Below the pieces are notes generated by a model. That model made no database searches, was not told the origin of the DNA, and worked only from the letters and a program-made list of their open reading frames with translations. DNA of 22,865 nucleotides from JANXQE01 sp035651635 (lineage in GTDB: Bacteria > Verrucomicrobiota > Verrucomicrobiia > Limisphaerales > UBA8199): NCBI GenBank assembly GCA_035651635.1, contig DASRFK010000326.1, positions 1 through 22,865 on the forward strand, given 5' to 3'. The position numbers and the translations under genes were made by a program. Within the stretch, counting starts at the first letter, position 1. Every line of letters starts with the position of its first letter. Below are positions 1 to 5,895 of the stretch, piece after piece.

Positions 1-160
1 GCTCACCTCGAGCACGTTCCTCGGTTGTCGTTGTTTCAATTGGCGTCGAGTGGTATTTCATCGGCACAGGGCGCTCCCTCTTGCCGGTGCAATAGACCCC
101 GATCCAAACTACCGAGTAAACGATAGCCAGGATGATGAAAATGAGCCGGAGCGTGTCCAT
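1..160 (-). CDS. Cassette 14: small membrane protein, partial (runs off left edge)
   Basis: An open minus-strand frame starts at ATG 160 and leaves the window at position 1 without a stop, giving at least 53 residues. The N-terminus is MDTLRLIFIILAIVYSVVW, a single hydrophobic segment at about residues 4-22, followed by a polar Lys/Arg/Glu-rich stretch. It starts 17 bases inside the cassette that follows attC13 (core GTTAAGG, minus strand, 177-171), so it is the gene of integron cassette 14. I do not recognise a family. The function is unknown; a membrane-anchored small protein is all that can be said. Confidence 0.6.
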   Translation of the reverse strand, partial: MDTLRLIFIILAIVYSVVWIGVYCTGKRERPVPMKYHSTPIETTTTEERARGE

Positions 161-170
161 GGTCTTGTGC

Positions 171-263
171 CCTTAACACTCGTTTTGAGCGGTGCCGGGA
201 AAAACAGCTTCAGGACAAAACGCCAGCGCAAACCCGGCATCCGCTTCAAAACGGTGGTTAGCT
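171..263 (-). repeat. attC: attC13 (family D, 93 bp)
   Basis: Plus-strand ends are CCTTAAC (171-177) and GTTAGCT (257-263), fitting the RYYYAAC/GTTRRRY cores. The arms are an imperfect inverted repeat (CTCGTTTTGAGCGGTGCCGGG-like near 179-200 against the complement of 226-254). Same length as attC5 and attC8. The core GTTAGCT matches the 5' core of cassette 13 (GTTAGCC) at 6 of 7 positions. Confidence 0.85.
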
Positions 264-644
264 TGCAATTGCATCGCTCAAACTGAGCCTTTCCTTTGGG
301 GGCCGATGCCCTCTGCCGTCACCTTCTTTGGGAAGATTGTTCCACGCCGTCCGAGCCCGCTGGAAGAACCTTGGTAATGGCTCGGAATCAGACCGAACGG
401 CCAACCTCAGCAGCCTGAATCCACCACGAGTCTTGCGAACTTGAACGTCGAAGTGAGCTTTCACATCTTCGTGCTCGCCGTTTGGCACCCGCTCCAGACG
501 TTTCCTGAACAGCTTAATCGCTGCTTCGATACCGGAAGTTTGGCCGATTATTGTACCTCCGCGCCATTTCAAGACAAAACAGATTTGGCCGGCAACCCTG
601 TCCGGTATGCTCACATCGCGAGGCATTATTCGAGCGATTCTCAT
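258..644 (-). CDS. Cassette 13: hypothetical protein, 128 aa
   Basis: The minus-strand frame starts at ATG 644 (a second ATG lies six codons on) and ends in TAA 258-260, which is part of the R'' core of attC13. It fills cassette 13 between attC12 and attC13. The protein is basic, has no signal peptide or membrane segment, and includes the stretches GQICFVLKWRGGTIIGQTSG and FDVQVRKTRGGFRLLRLAVR that could form a small beta-rich fold. The C-terminal 25 residues are polar and run into the attC-proximal DNA. I do not recognise the family. The complete frame and its exact fit to the cassette support a real gene; the function is unknown. Confidence 0.65.
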   Translation of the reverse strand: MRIARIMPRDVSIPDRVAGQICFVLKWRGGTIIGQTSGIEAAIKLFRKRLERVPNGEHEDVKAHFDVQVRKTRGGFRLLRLAVRSDSEPLPRFFQRARTAWNNLPKEGDGRGHRPPKERLSLSDAIAS

Positions 645-652
645 GATGCCCC

Positions 653-773
653 GGCTAACGACCAGCCTCTGCGACTGGCACCGGAGATCTGCGTTGAAAA
701 CGGAGCCACTGGAGGACCAGGCTGGGGCCTCGGAAACCCATGGCGGGTGCCAGTTCGCATCAGGGCGTTATGC
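653..773 (-). repeat. attC: attC12 (family A, 121 bp)
   Basis: Ends GGCTAAC (653-659) and GTTATGC (767-773). Inner arms CTGCGACTGGCACC (near 678-691) and GGGTGCCAGTTCGCA (near 745-759) are complementary apart from unpaired bases. The same arms occur in attC3 and attC9. GTTATGC does not match the 5' end of cassette 12, whose own core has decayed (see attC11). Confidence 0.9.
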
Positions 774-1022
774 CAACGGATTGTCACTCGCCTCCTGATG
801 TTTGATTCGCTGTGCCTTCCGGTTGAGCAGCCATGACGCCACCAGGATCACCACTGGAAATGGCGTAACAACGAGATAGTAGCCCAGCGGTTCTCCAACT
901 CGCCCGGTCTCCACCTTGAACATACCAGGGTTCAGCAATGGGATGTATGCGGCAACCAGTATGAACGCACCCACCAAAGCCAGCACCGCCGCCGCAATCT
1001 CATATGGAAGAGACTTTTTCAC
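768..1022 (-). CDS. Cassette 12: small two-helix membrane protein, 84 aa
   Basis: The frame ends in TAA 768-770, inside the core of attC12. Two starts are possible. An ATG at 1097 overlaps the TGA of the previous gene as ATGA, but its first 25 residues would be encoded by the remains of attC11. I prefer GTG 1022, which has GGAG four bases upstream and begins the protein just before the first hydrophobic segment (VKKSLPYEIAAAVLALVGAF). Two transmembrane helices are evident, at about residues 9-27 and 50-66 of this shorter form, with a basic C-terminal tail. The family is not recognised; a small inner-membrane protein is likely. If the ATG start is used, the gene is translationally coupled to cassette 11 and the two behave as one fused cassette. 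Confidence 0.65.
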   Translation of the reverse strand: MKKSLPYEIAAAVLALVGAFILVAAYIPLLNPGMFKVETGRVGEPLGYYLVVTPFPVVILVASWLLNRKAQRIKHQEASDNPLA

Positions 1023-1092
1023 AGCGCTCCGGGCCGGCAAGTCAGAAATGAAACCTGGACGAAAACCGGAGTCGCCAGCAGCAGGGTTCGGC
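1000..1092 (-). repeat. attC: attC11, eroded (family C)
   Basis: The interior resembles attC4 and attC6: CCGGGC at 1029-1034 and GAAAACCGGAGTCGCC-like sequence at 1061-1076. The R'' side is GTTCGGC at 1086-1092, 6 of 7 identical to the 5' core of cassette 11 (GTTCCGC). On the other side no acceptable R' core remains. TCATATG at 1000-1006 is the best candidate, with 4 of 7 matches to the expected GCATAAC. Low-coordinate boundary uncertain. Confidence 0.55.
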
Positions 1093-1093
1093 T

Positions 1094-1423
1094 TCATAGT
1101 TCACTTGGCAGCGCATCTCCGGGATAACTGCACGATGGCGGCTTGACCAGCGTTCCAAGAGTATATTTTCCGCCGTGAGGGCAGGTCGGAACTGCTCGAC
1201 CCGATGGGAGATAGGGGCGAACCGCCTCCCACGTTGGGACATCATTGCTCGACCTGTGATTTTCGAGCGCCCACGTCTGCGTTGCCCCGTCGATGCAGCG
1301 GAGATTGTTGATACAAGCATTCATCGCAGGCGTGCTCCGCGCACGGATAAACGCCGGAACGGTCGCAACGGCAATCCCGACCGCGACCACCACAGCCACA
1401 AGAATTATCGAATTCCTTGACAT
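1094..1423 (-). CDS. Cassette 11: pseudopilin-like anchored small protein, 109 aa
   Basis: Starts at ATG 1423 with MSRNSIILVAVVVAVGIAVA, a single N-terminal hydrophobic helix, then PAFIRARSTPAMNACINNLR and IDGATQTWALEN. This Asn-Ala-Cys-Ile-Asn-Asn-Leu-Arg pattern followed by Ile-Asp-Gly-Ala is, from my knowledge, common in short type II secretion pseudopilin-like proteins of Verrucomicrobia. The rest (WEAVRPYLPSGRAVPTCPHG, then GKYTLGTL) fits the usual C-terminal beta hairpin of those proteins. Residues upstream of ATG 1423 in the same open frame come from attC10 and are not part of the gene. A G-E prepilin-peptidase site is absent, so processing is doubtful. Stop TGA lies just outside attC11. 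Probable role: envelope-attached minor pseudopilin or a relative; function inferred only. Confidence 0.7.
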   Translation of the reverse strand: MSRNSIILVAVVVAVGIAVATVPAFIRARSTPAMNACINNLRCIDGATQTWALENHRSSNDVPTWEAVRPYLPSGRAVPTCPHGGKYTLGTLVKPPSCSYPGDALPSEL

Positions 1424-1435
1424 GTGTGTTTGCAA

Positions 1436-1561
1436 GCGGAACGCCAAAAATAAGCGACCGCCGCCGGGAGCAAACTTCGCGCGTAAATGACGCGTCGAAG
1501 TTCCTGTTCGGCCCCGAGCGGAATCGGGCAATGGCGGTTCGCCTTCATTGACTGGTTGGGC
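1436..1561 (-). repeat. attC: attC10 (family B, 126 bp)
   Basis: Ends GCGGAAC (1436-1442) and GTTGGGC (1555-1561). Inner arms GCGACCGCCGCCGGGAG (near 1454-1470) and GGCGGTTCGCC (near 1533-1543) pair. Same arms and length as attC2 and attC7. The core GTTGGGC exactly matches the 5' core of cassette 10. Confidence 0.9.
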
Positions 1562-2069
1562 TATTCTTGCCAGTTGCCAACTTCTTAAACTGGGCTTCTG
1601 CCTCGGCCGCCTCCTTGATGAACTTGGCTTCATCATAAAACAGGGGCTTCATCCCCTGATGTCTGAGGGGCCCAGCAATCGGCGAAAAGGTGCCATTCGT
1701 ATAAGCAAACTCATGCAATAGCATACCTCGTTGGTCGCCTATCCTGGCCGAAAGGATTTCCCCGCCAACCCCATACTTGAGACTCATGCAATTTGTGCCT
1801 GGCTCGGTATTAAAAATCGTCTCTCCCTCTTGAACAACAAAGGTTCCAACCACTTCCTCAGCGTGGTAGAAACGGCAGATTCGCATCCACCCTTGCTGTG
1901 GCACGATCCTGAGAATTCGCACCAGATTAGTCCGGCCATCACGTGTGAACTCATCTTTGTTATAAATCTCCTTGTTCGCATTTGTGTGCGCGATGCTGAA
2001 AACGTGGATTTCTCCCTCATCGGCAAGCGCCGAAGAGCAGCAGAATACAAACAAAAGAACTGCTTTCAT
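1545..2069 (-). CDS. Cassette 10: secreted hypothetical protein, 174 aa
   Basis: Starts at ATG 2069, with AAGG about eight bases upstream, 20 bases into cassette 10. Residues 1-16 (MKAVLLFVFCCSSALA) form a typical signal peptide with an Ala-x-Ala type cleavage site. No lipobox is placed correctly. The mature part contains several short beta-like segments and a Glu/Ala/Lys-rich C-terminal helix (EAAEAEAQFKKLA). The stop (1545-1547) lies inside attC10, so the last residues (GKNSPTSQ) are encoded by attC DNA. No family recognised. Probably an exported periplasmic or outer-surface protein. Confidence 0.7.
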   Translation of the reverse strand: MKAVLLFVFCCSSALADEGEIHVFSIAHTNANKEIYNKDEFTRDGRTNLVRILRIVPQQGWMRICRFYHAEEVVGTFVVQEGETIFNTEPGTNCMSLKYGVGGEILSARIGDQRGMLLHEFAYTNGTFSPIAGPLRHQGMKPLFYDEAKFIKEAAEAEAQFKKLATGKNSPTSQ

Positions 2070-2082
2070 ACCGATTCGCCTT

Positions 2083-2207
2083 GCCCAACGACCAACCTCC
2101 GCGACTGCACCCGGGAATCTGCGTTGAAGGCCAGAAAGCCACAGGAACTCACGCTTGGGACTGGGCGAAACCCACGACGGGTGCCAGTTCGCAGCAGGGC
2201 GTTAGGG
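2083..2207 (-). repeat. attC: attC9 (family A, 125 bp)
   Basis: Ends GCCCAAC (2083-2089) and GTTAGGG (2201-2207). Arms CCGCGACTGCACCCGG-like and GGGTGCCAGTTCGCAGCAGGG are shared with attC3 and attC12. GTTAGGG is exactly the 5' core of cassette 9 (complement of 2432-2438). Confidence 0.9.
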
Positions 2208-2420
2208 CAGTACCTTTTCATTTGGTGGTCGTCTTCGCAACCGGGGGAACACGATGAATGCACAGGTCAATGGACCCAAGGTTAAGAGCCACGGCTGCAA
2301 TCCCCGAGACGTCCCAAATATTGCGGCAAGTAGAAAGCCGAAGCTACTCGCCACAAGCAGCCACAGACCGAACAATGCGATCAGACGGGAGGACGGCGAA
2401 AGTTGAGAACTTTTGCTCAT
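2202..2420 (-). CDS. Cassette 9: small two-helix membrane protein, 72 aa
   Basis: Starts at ATG 2420; the longer frame to 2477 would begin inside attC8 and is rejected. A polar Ser-rich leader (MSKSSQLSPSS) precedes two hydrophobic segments, about residues 12-33 (LIALFGLWLLVASSFGFLLA) and 41-57 (WLLTLGPLTCAFIVFP). A basic RLRRRPPNEK tail follows, which by the positive-inside rule suggests a cytoplasmic C-terminus. The stop TAA (2202-2204) is formed by the attC9 core. No family recognised. The whole cassette is only about 350 bp. Confidence 0.65.
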   Translation of the reverse strand: MSKSSQLSPSSRLIALFGLWLLVASSFGFLLAAIFGTSRGLQPWLLTLGPLTCAFIVFPRLRRRPPNEKVLP

Positions 2421-2431
2421 AGCATTTTCGG

Positions 2432-2524
2432 CCCTAACGGCGGCCATCAACGGCTCCGCGCCAGTGGCGTCCGGCATGAAATCCCAACGTTCTCGCGGAA
2501 TCCGGGTGCATGGCGTCGTTATAC
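2432..2524 (-). repeat. attC: attC8 (family D, 93 bp)
   Basis: Ends CCCTAAC (2432-2438) and GTTATAC (2518-2524). Outer arms TAACGGCGGCCATCAAC and the complement of GTGCATGGCGTCGTTA pair with one offset. Same length as attC5 and attC13. GTTATAC equals the 5' core of cassette 8 exactly. Confidence 0.85.
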
Positions 2525-2950
2525 CGCCCGAACCGGGAACTGCGATGTGACTTTTTCAAGCTCACGAATGGAAGCCGCCAACCCGGATTGATCGAACTGT
2601 AATGCAAAATGCAGCCGGTTGCCAATGCCGGGCTGGTCCGCAATGTCCCCTGTCAGTGCAATGTGCCCCCGCCCATCTCCGACCAGGACCAGATGCAACT
2701 GCTCCTCCAATGTCGAAAACTCGGCGGAGCCTCGCAATGTCGCATGAAGAGCCTCCAGGCTGCTGAGAAACGCTACCAGCTCACTCGCAAGAAGTGCGGC
2801 TTCCACCTGGCCGCTGAAAGCACCGGCACGAACCCGGATTTGTGCGCTTAGCCAATTGTCGTCGTAATATTCGCCAACCGCTAGGCGTTCATAACGCAGC
2901 ACATCTATTTCAATGCGTTCATTCTGCGATTGGCCCAAGGAGAATTTCAT
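2519..2950 (-). CDS. Cassette 8: possible WapI-like immunity protein, 143 aa
   Basis: I choose ATG 2950 (MKFSLGQSQNERIEIDVLRY), 18 bases inside the cassette; the longer frame to 3031 would be attC7 DNA. The protein is soluble, acidic and without a signal peptide. The layout (an IEIDVLRYE strand, a DDNWLSAQIRVRAG segment, a Leu-rich helix ELVAFLSSLEAL, strands around HIALTGDIAD, and a terminal LHFALQFDQSGLAASIRELE) resembles proteins called WapI-family immunity proteins and related uncharacterised proteins. That recognition is from memory and tentative. The stop TAA comes from the attC8 core. If correct, the cassette would give protection against a contact-delivered toxin; no partner toxin is visible nearby. 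Confidence 0.6.
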   Translation of the reverse strand: MKFSLGQSQNERIEIDVLRYERLAVGEYYDDNWLSAQIRVRAGAFSGQVEAALLASELVAFLSSLEALHATLRGSAEFSTLEEQLHLVLVGDGRGHIALTGDIADQPGIGNRLHFALQFDQSGLAASIRELEKVTSQFPVRAV

Positions 2951-2962
2951 GCACCTAGCGCG

Positions 2963-3088
2963 GTATAACGAAAATGATAACCGACCGCCGTTGGGAGTAA
3001 AGCTGGAGCGCAAACGGAGCTTCCCCGACAACCCTCGGCCCTGAGCGCAAACACGCGGCGGCGGTTCGTCTTCATCTATTTGTTATGC
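2963..3088 (-). repeat. attC: attC7 (family B, 126 bp)
   Basis: Ends GTATAAC (2963-2969) and GTTATGC (3082-3088). Arms GACCGCCGTTGGGAG and GGCGGCGGTTCGTC match attC2 and attC10, and the length is identical. A second ATAAC at 2977-2981 is not the core: only 2963-2969 is complementary to the attC8 core. GTTATGC equals the 5' core of cassette 7. Confidence 0.9.
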
Positions 3089-3663
3089 ACCCAGTCGTTC
3101 GCCGCCTCATTGTTCGAACCGACAGGCACTAGCTTATCGAAATAAAGCCATTCTGACCCGGGCCCATACATAATAGGCCCAGACCACTCCCAGAAGAACC
3201 GAGGCAGTGCTGACCGAAGGAATTTGGGCAAGCGGATGGCCAGTGCCGTCAGGCGCCCATTAAACAATGAGGAGCCCGTATATTTAAAGCTGACCCGGCA
3301 GGCGGCCGACCCCTCGGGGATAACCAATTTGATCTCATGAGATTGAGACGCTAATACACCGCAATTAGTGCAGCTGCCTTCAATTCGTATCCAGTTGGTC
3401 CCGAGTTGTGCTTCAACAGTCTGGTCCAGACCTTTTACGTAGAGAATGGAATCAAATTTGTTGGGCGCGTTGCTAATTGTGAGTTTCACCAGCAGCATTG
3501 GCCTGAGGGCATCATCTATTGCGTTGGTAACTCCCACGCTGACGATGTTCAGCATGGGATGAAGCGCCTGCAAGTGAGGATCTTTGAGACGTCGATCTAC
3601 GACGATAATGAGTGCTCCGATCAGAACGCAACAGACTACCGCTGTGATGCTGGCGCTACGCAT
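3076..3663 (-). CDS. Cassette 7: membrane-anchored hypothetical protein, 195 aa
   Basis: The start ATG (3663-3661) lies inside the cassette's own 5' core, GTTATGC, so recombination at this core supplies the initiation codon. Residues 5-23 (SITAVVCCVLIGALIIVVD) form an N-terminal anchor. The exported part looks like a beta sandwich (LLVKLTISN, then EIKLVIPEGSAACRVSFKYT) and ends in an aromatic region with PRFFWEWSGP. The stop lies within attC7. The organisation, with anchor, an F/L-T-I-S/T-N strand and an RxxFxYT strand, parallels the cassette 4 protein, suggesting a shared family. Such anchored small proteins are, to my knowledge, frequent in Verrucomicrobia and uncharacterised. Function unknown. 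Confidence 0.65.
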   Translation of the reverse strand: MRSASITAVVCCVLIGALIIVVDRRLKDPHLQALHPMLNIVSVGVTNAIDDALRPMLLVKLTISNAPNKFDSILYVKGLDQTVEAQLGTNWIRIEGSCTNCGVLASQSHEIKLVIPEGSAACRVSFKYTGSSLFNGRLTALAIRLPKFLRSALPRFFWEWSGPIMYGPGSEWLYFDKLVPVGSNNEAANDWVHNK

Positions 3664-3749
3664 AACGATTGTCGTCAGGCAATCCGGGCACCTGGCTCAA
3701 GATAAACAGAATGGCGCAAACCGGAGTTGCCTGCACGAAATTGTTAAGT
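3660..3749 (-). repeat. attC: attC6 (family C, 90 bp)
   Basis: Ends GCATAAC (3660-3666) and GTTAAGT (3743-3749, a perfect GTTRRRY). Arms TCAGGCAATCCGGG and CCGGAGTTGCCTGC pair. Same length and arm spacing as attC4. GTTAAGT equals the 5' core of cassette 6. Confidence 0.9.
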
Positions 3750-3756
3750 CCCGTTG

Positions 3757-4188
3757 TCATAAAACTCGGCGCCAATCCATTCTAAGTTCCTGGCAAAGCC
3801 TTTGCAAAACAACGATCTTCATTTCTGCGAGCAATCGTTCTGGTAGCTCGATGTGTGAGCTCAGCCCCCAACCGACCAACTCCTCGAACTGGCCAAGCGA
3901 TATACCACGCGAGCGACACTCATCGTGAATCCGCAGAGCCAACTCCTCAACCGAAATCCCTGGTTCAGAAACATCGTTCCCGAATAGTTCTGTAGCGCGA
4001 ATGTTGAGCACTCGACACAACTGTTGGACCTCGCGAACCGAGTAAAAGCAAGTTAGGTCATCCGGGAGCCCCTCGATTTCCAAAACGTCTGCGTGAGCAA
4101 CCCCGCTGCGTTCAGCAACCTCGTCTGGCGAAAGACCCATTCGCTCGCGGGCTTCTCGAAAATGAAGGTTTGGAGCCGTTGCTTTCAC
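3757..4188 (-). CDS. Cassette 6: Xre-like helix-turn-helix regulator, 143 aa
   Basis: Starts at GTG 4188, 22 bases into the cassette. Residues about 8-66 form a helix-turn-helix of the Cro/C1 (Xre) type: FREARERMGLSPDEVAERSG, then VAHADVLEIEG for helices 2-3, then a helix ending VQQLCRVLNIRATELFG, the usual 'cRvLni...lFg' close of this domain. The C-terminal half (residues 72-143) has a second helix-rich region, LALRIHDECRSRGISLGQFE then ELVGWGLSSH, with the spacing of another short HTH-like repeat. No signal peptide. It could regulate transcription locally or elsewhere; no operator is evident. It is the only predicted DNA-binding regulator in the visible array apart from the antitoxin. Confidence 0.8.
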   Translation of the reverse strand: MKATAPNLHFREARERMGLSPDEVAERSGVAHADVLEIEGLPDDLTCFYSVREVQQLCRVLNIRATELFGNDVSEPGISVEELALRIHDECRSRGISLGQFEELVGWGLSSHIELPERLLAEMKIVVLQRLCQELRMDWRRVL

Positions 4189-4204
4189 TGGGATGGATTT
4201 AAGG

Positions 4205-4297
4205 ACTTAACGATTCTGGTCAACGAACCGGCGCAACTGGCTTCCAGCATGACATGGGGTCGTCAACGCCGGGTTCGTTGCGGCAGGATTGTTACGC
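4205..4297 (-). repeat. attC: attC5 (family D, 93 bp)
   Basis: Ends ACTTAAC (4205-4211, perfect RYYYAAC) and GTTACGC (4291-4297). Arms CAACGAACCGGCG (4221-4233) and the complement of CGCCGGGTTCGTTG (4267-4280) pair over nearly their full length. GTTACGC equals the 5' core of cassette 5. Confidence 0.9.
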
Positions 4298-4558
4298 AGC
4301 GCTGGGTGGAAGCTCGGTGTCATAAAGTCGAGAACCAGGACTGCACCAGCCGCTGATGACGTCCATGGTGTCGAGAACTGCATCGTAGACCGTCTGATCG
4401 ACGTCGCTTTCATGGGCGGCACGAAACTCGCCGAACAGCCGATACATGTCGAGCTGGCTCATGCCCTCGTCTCGCAGATTGCGGGCAACCCCGTAAGCTG
4501 CTCGGCCCGGTTCAACCTGCTGAAGGGCAATCTCAAGACGTGCTCGTGGAGAGTTCAT
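4292..4558 (-). CDS. Cassette 5: small helical hypothetical protein, 88 aa
   Basis: Starts at ATG 4558, 18 bases into the cassette, and ends in TAA 4292-4294 supplied by the attC5 core. The protein is soluble and mostly helical, with ARLEIALQQVEPG, VARNLRDEGMSQLDMYRLFG, then EFRAAHESD, VYDAVLDTMDVISGWCSPG and a short LYDTELPP end. I have a general recollection of similar short proteins ('LRDxGMSQxxMYxLF ... DTMDxIxGWCSPG') as conserved hypotheticals, often mobile, but no function is known to me. It lacks a signal peptide and membrane segments. Confidence 0.75.
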   Translation of the reverse strand: MNSPRARLEIALQQVEPGRAAYGVARNLRDEGMSQLDMYRLFGEFRAAHESDVDQTVYDAVLDTMDVISGWCSPGSRLYDTELPPSAA

Positions 4559-4570
4559 ATGCCCGGAGCT

Positions 4571-4660
4571 GCGTAACGAATAAATCCAGGCTCTCCGGGC
4601 ACATGGCGCTGGATCAATAGAAAGGCGAAAACCGGAGTAGCCTGCGATGTTTTGTTAGCT
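4571..4660 (-). repeat. attC: attC4 (family C, 90 bp)
   Basis: Ends GCGTAAC (4571-4577) and GTTAGCT (4654-4660). Arms CCAGGCTCTCCGGGC and ACCGGAGTAGCCTGC pair and match attC6. GTTAGCT equals the 5' core of cassette 4. Confidence 0.9.
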
Positions 4661-4661
4661 G

Positions 4662-5228
4662 TCATGGTCGACTTGTTACTGCCTCGGTTTCGATAAAATG
4701 CGTCTCAACCCGCACAGGCGTGCGCGTCGCCCTTGCGCGCAATTGCTCCGGCAACATGCGAAGCCCATTCACTAATGAGTCGCTACAGGAATCCCGGGTA
4801 TATTCGAACTCGGCTCGCCAAGGAACATTATTGCTCACGACCGCGACCTGAACGGTAACGGTCTGGCTCGGCCCTAACTTTATGCCTGAAAAACTGGGCG
4901 CATTTAGCAGCGGGACCATTTCCCTCCAGGTCGGTGTTGCTGCGCCACAGATGCTCACAAAGGGTAATATCCAAATCGAGCAGGCCTGCTGGTTGGTGAT
5001 TGTGAACAGCGCCGCATTGGTTCCTGCAGTTAACCAGGTTTTGATCGTGGCGGATTCCCTTGACGAAAGAGTCGCAAACGTCGGGGCGATCACACCAATC
5101 GTTCCATTAGTGTATCCAGCAAACAGAGCACACTCAGGTTTGAAGCTCGACCGGCGTGGCCACCAGAGAAAGCTTAGGCCAGCCAGCCCGACGGCTGCAA
5201 CAACTGCAATTGTGACGAATCGTCTCAC
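4662..5228 (-). CDS. Cassette 4: membrane-anchored hypothetical protein, 188 aa
   Basis: Starts at GTG 5228, 20 bases into the cassette; no upstream ATG is available within the cassette. Residues 3-23 (RFVTIAVVAAVGLAGLSFLW) form an N-terminal membrane anchor followed by WPRR. The exported part looks beta-rich: LFTITNQQACSIWILPF, then SQTVTVQVAVVSNN and WRAEFEYTR, with a helix GLRMLPEQLRAR near the C-terminus. The order of elements parallels the cassette 7 protein, so the two may be distant relatives carried on cassettes with different attC types. TGA lies one base outside attC4. Function unknown. Confidence 0.65.
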   Translation of the reverse strand: MRRFVTIAVVAAVGLAGLSFLWWPRRSSFKPECALFAGYTNGTIGVIAPTFATLSSRESATIKTWLTAGTNAALFTITNQQACSIWILPFVSICGAATPTWREMVPLLNAPSFSGIKLGPSQTVTVQVAVVSNNVPWRAEFEYTRDSCSDSLVNGLRMLPEQLRARATRTPVRVETHFIETEAVTSRP

Positions 5229-5242
5229 TGGTTCGAAATAAC

Positions 5243-5371
5243 AGCTAACAACCGACCTCTGCGACTGGCACCTGACTACTTACGTTCAAAACAGCAGCAC
5301 CACAGGACCTGGAGCACGAACCCCGGCGAAACCCATGGCGGGTGCCAGTTCGCAGCAGGGAATTGTTGGGC
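5243..5371 (-). repeat. attC: attC3 (family A, 129 bp)
   Basis: Ends AGCTAAC (5243-5249) and GTTGGGC (5365-5371, perfect GTTRRRY). Arms CTGCGACTGGCACC (near 5259-5272) and GGGTGCCAGTTCGCAG (near 5340-5355) pair. Longest attC here. GTTGGGC equals the 5' core of cassette 3. Confidence 0.92.
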
Positions 5372-5378
5372 TCGGAGA

Positions 5379-5735
5379 TCATTGGCCGGCAGGGCGCGGT
5401 GGAACGGTGGGATACCAAAGCCGAACATCCTTTCGACTCTTATTCGCACGAATGGCCTTTTCAACCAAATCTGAATAATACCACGCCTCGTTGTTTCTCG
5501 GTTCAACCTCCAAAGCTGCCTGCAAAATCTTGTCTGCCGCTTTCAGATTTCCCGCCTTATACCTCTCGCGTGCTATTTGAACCAGACGATGCACCAAATC
5601 ACTATCGCCTTTTGCCCTCTCCTCCTGCGTCCCCTTGTTATCACTGGAACGGCCGAGAGGTTTTGGATCCGAGTAGACGCTACTGGTCCAAAGGAACGTA
5701 AAGATGCTGAATGCCGCGATTAGTTTGGAGTTCAT
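5379..5735 (-). CDS. Cassette 3: secreted TPR-like protein, 118 aa
   Basis: I choose ATG 5735 rather than the longer frame to 5765. It puts a signal peptide at the N-terminus (MNSKLIAAFSIFTFLWTSS, then VYSDP) and keeps the core site out of the coding region. After a polar linker, residues about 55-100 read LVQIARERYKAGNLKAADKI then LQAALEVEPRNNEAWYYSDL. This matches one and a half tetratricopeptide repeats: the A-G-x-x-x-A-A and P-x-N-x-x-A-W positions are in place. Single-TPR proteins normally act as protein-interaction adaptors. Exported; partner unknown. Confidence 0.75.
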   Translation of the reverse strand: MNSKLIAAFSIFTFLWTSSVYSDPKPLGRSSDNKGTQEERAKGDSDLVHRLVQIARERYKAGNLKAADKILQAALEVEPRNNEAWYYSDLVEKAIRANKSRKDVRLWYPTVPPRPAGQ

Positions 5736-5759
5736 GTCGACATGGCGATGAATTTGGAT

Positions 5760-5885
5760 GCCCAACGTTCAAGGTATGCGACCGCCCCCGAGAGTAAAGG
5801 TCAAGCGTAGCTGGCGCGTCGGAACGCCCATGACCAGGCGAGCGGAAACGGGCAGCGGCGGTTCGTCATCAGCGCCTCGTTGGGC
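5760..5885 (-). repeat. attC: attC2 (family B, 126 bp)
   Basis: Ends GCCCAAC (5760-5766) and GTTGGGC (5879-5885), mutually complementary. Arms GCGACCGCCCCCGAGAG and GGCGGTTCGTC pair and match attC7 and attC10. Confidence 0.92.
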
Positions 5886-5895
5886 ATTGGGCTTT

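Noticed and set aside
1424..1636. Longer N-terminus (71 extra residues) for the cassette 11 protein
   Set aside because: That stretch is attC10 and the end of cassette 10; the hydrophobic anchor begins at ATG 1423.
2951..3031. Longer start for the cassette 8 gene
   Set aside because: The extra codons are attC7 DNA, and ATG 2950 lies just inside the cassette as for its neighbours.
653..5371. Recurring GGGTGCCAGTTCGCA blocks as a CRISPR array or dispersed transposon repeats
   Set aside because: Spacing is irregular and gene-sized, each copy has a complementary arm, and the ends match attC cores. They are attC family A.
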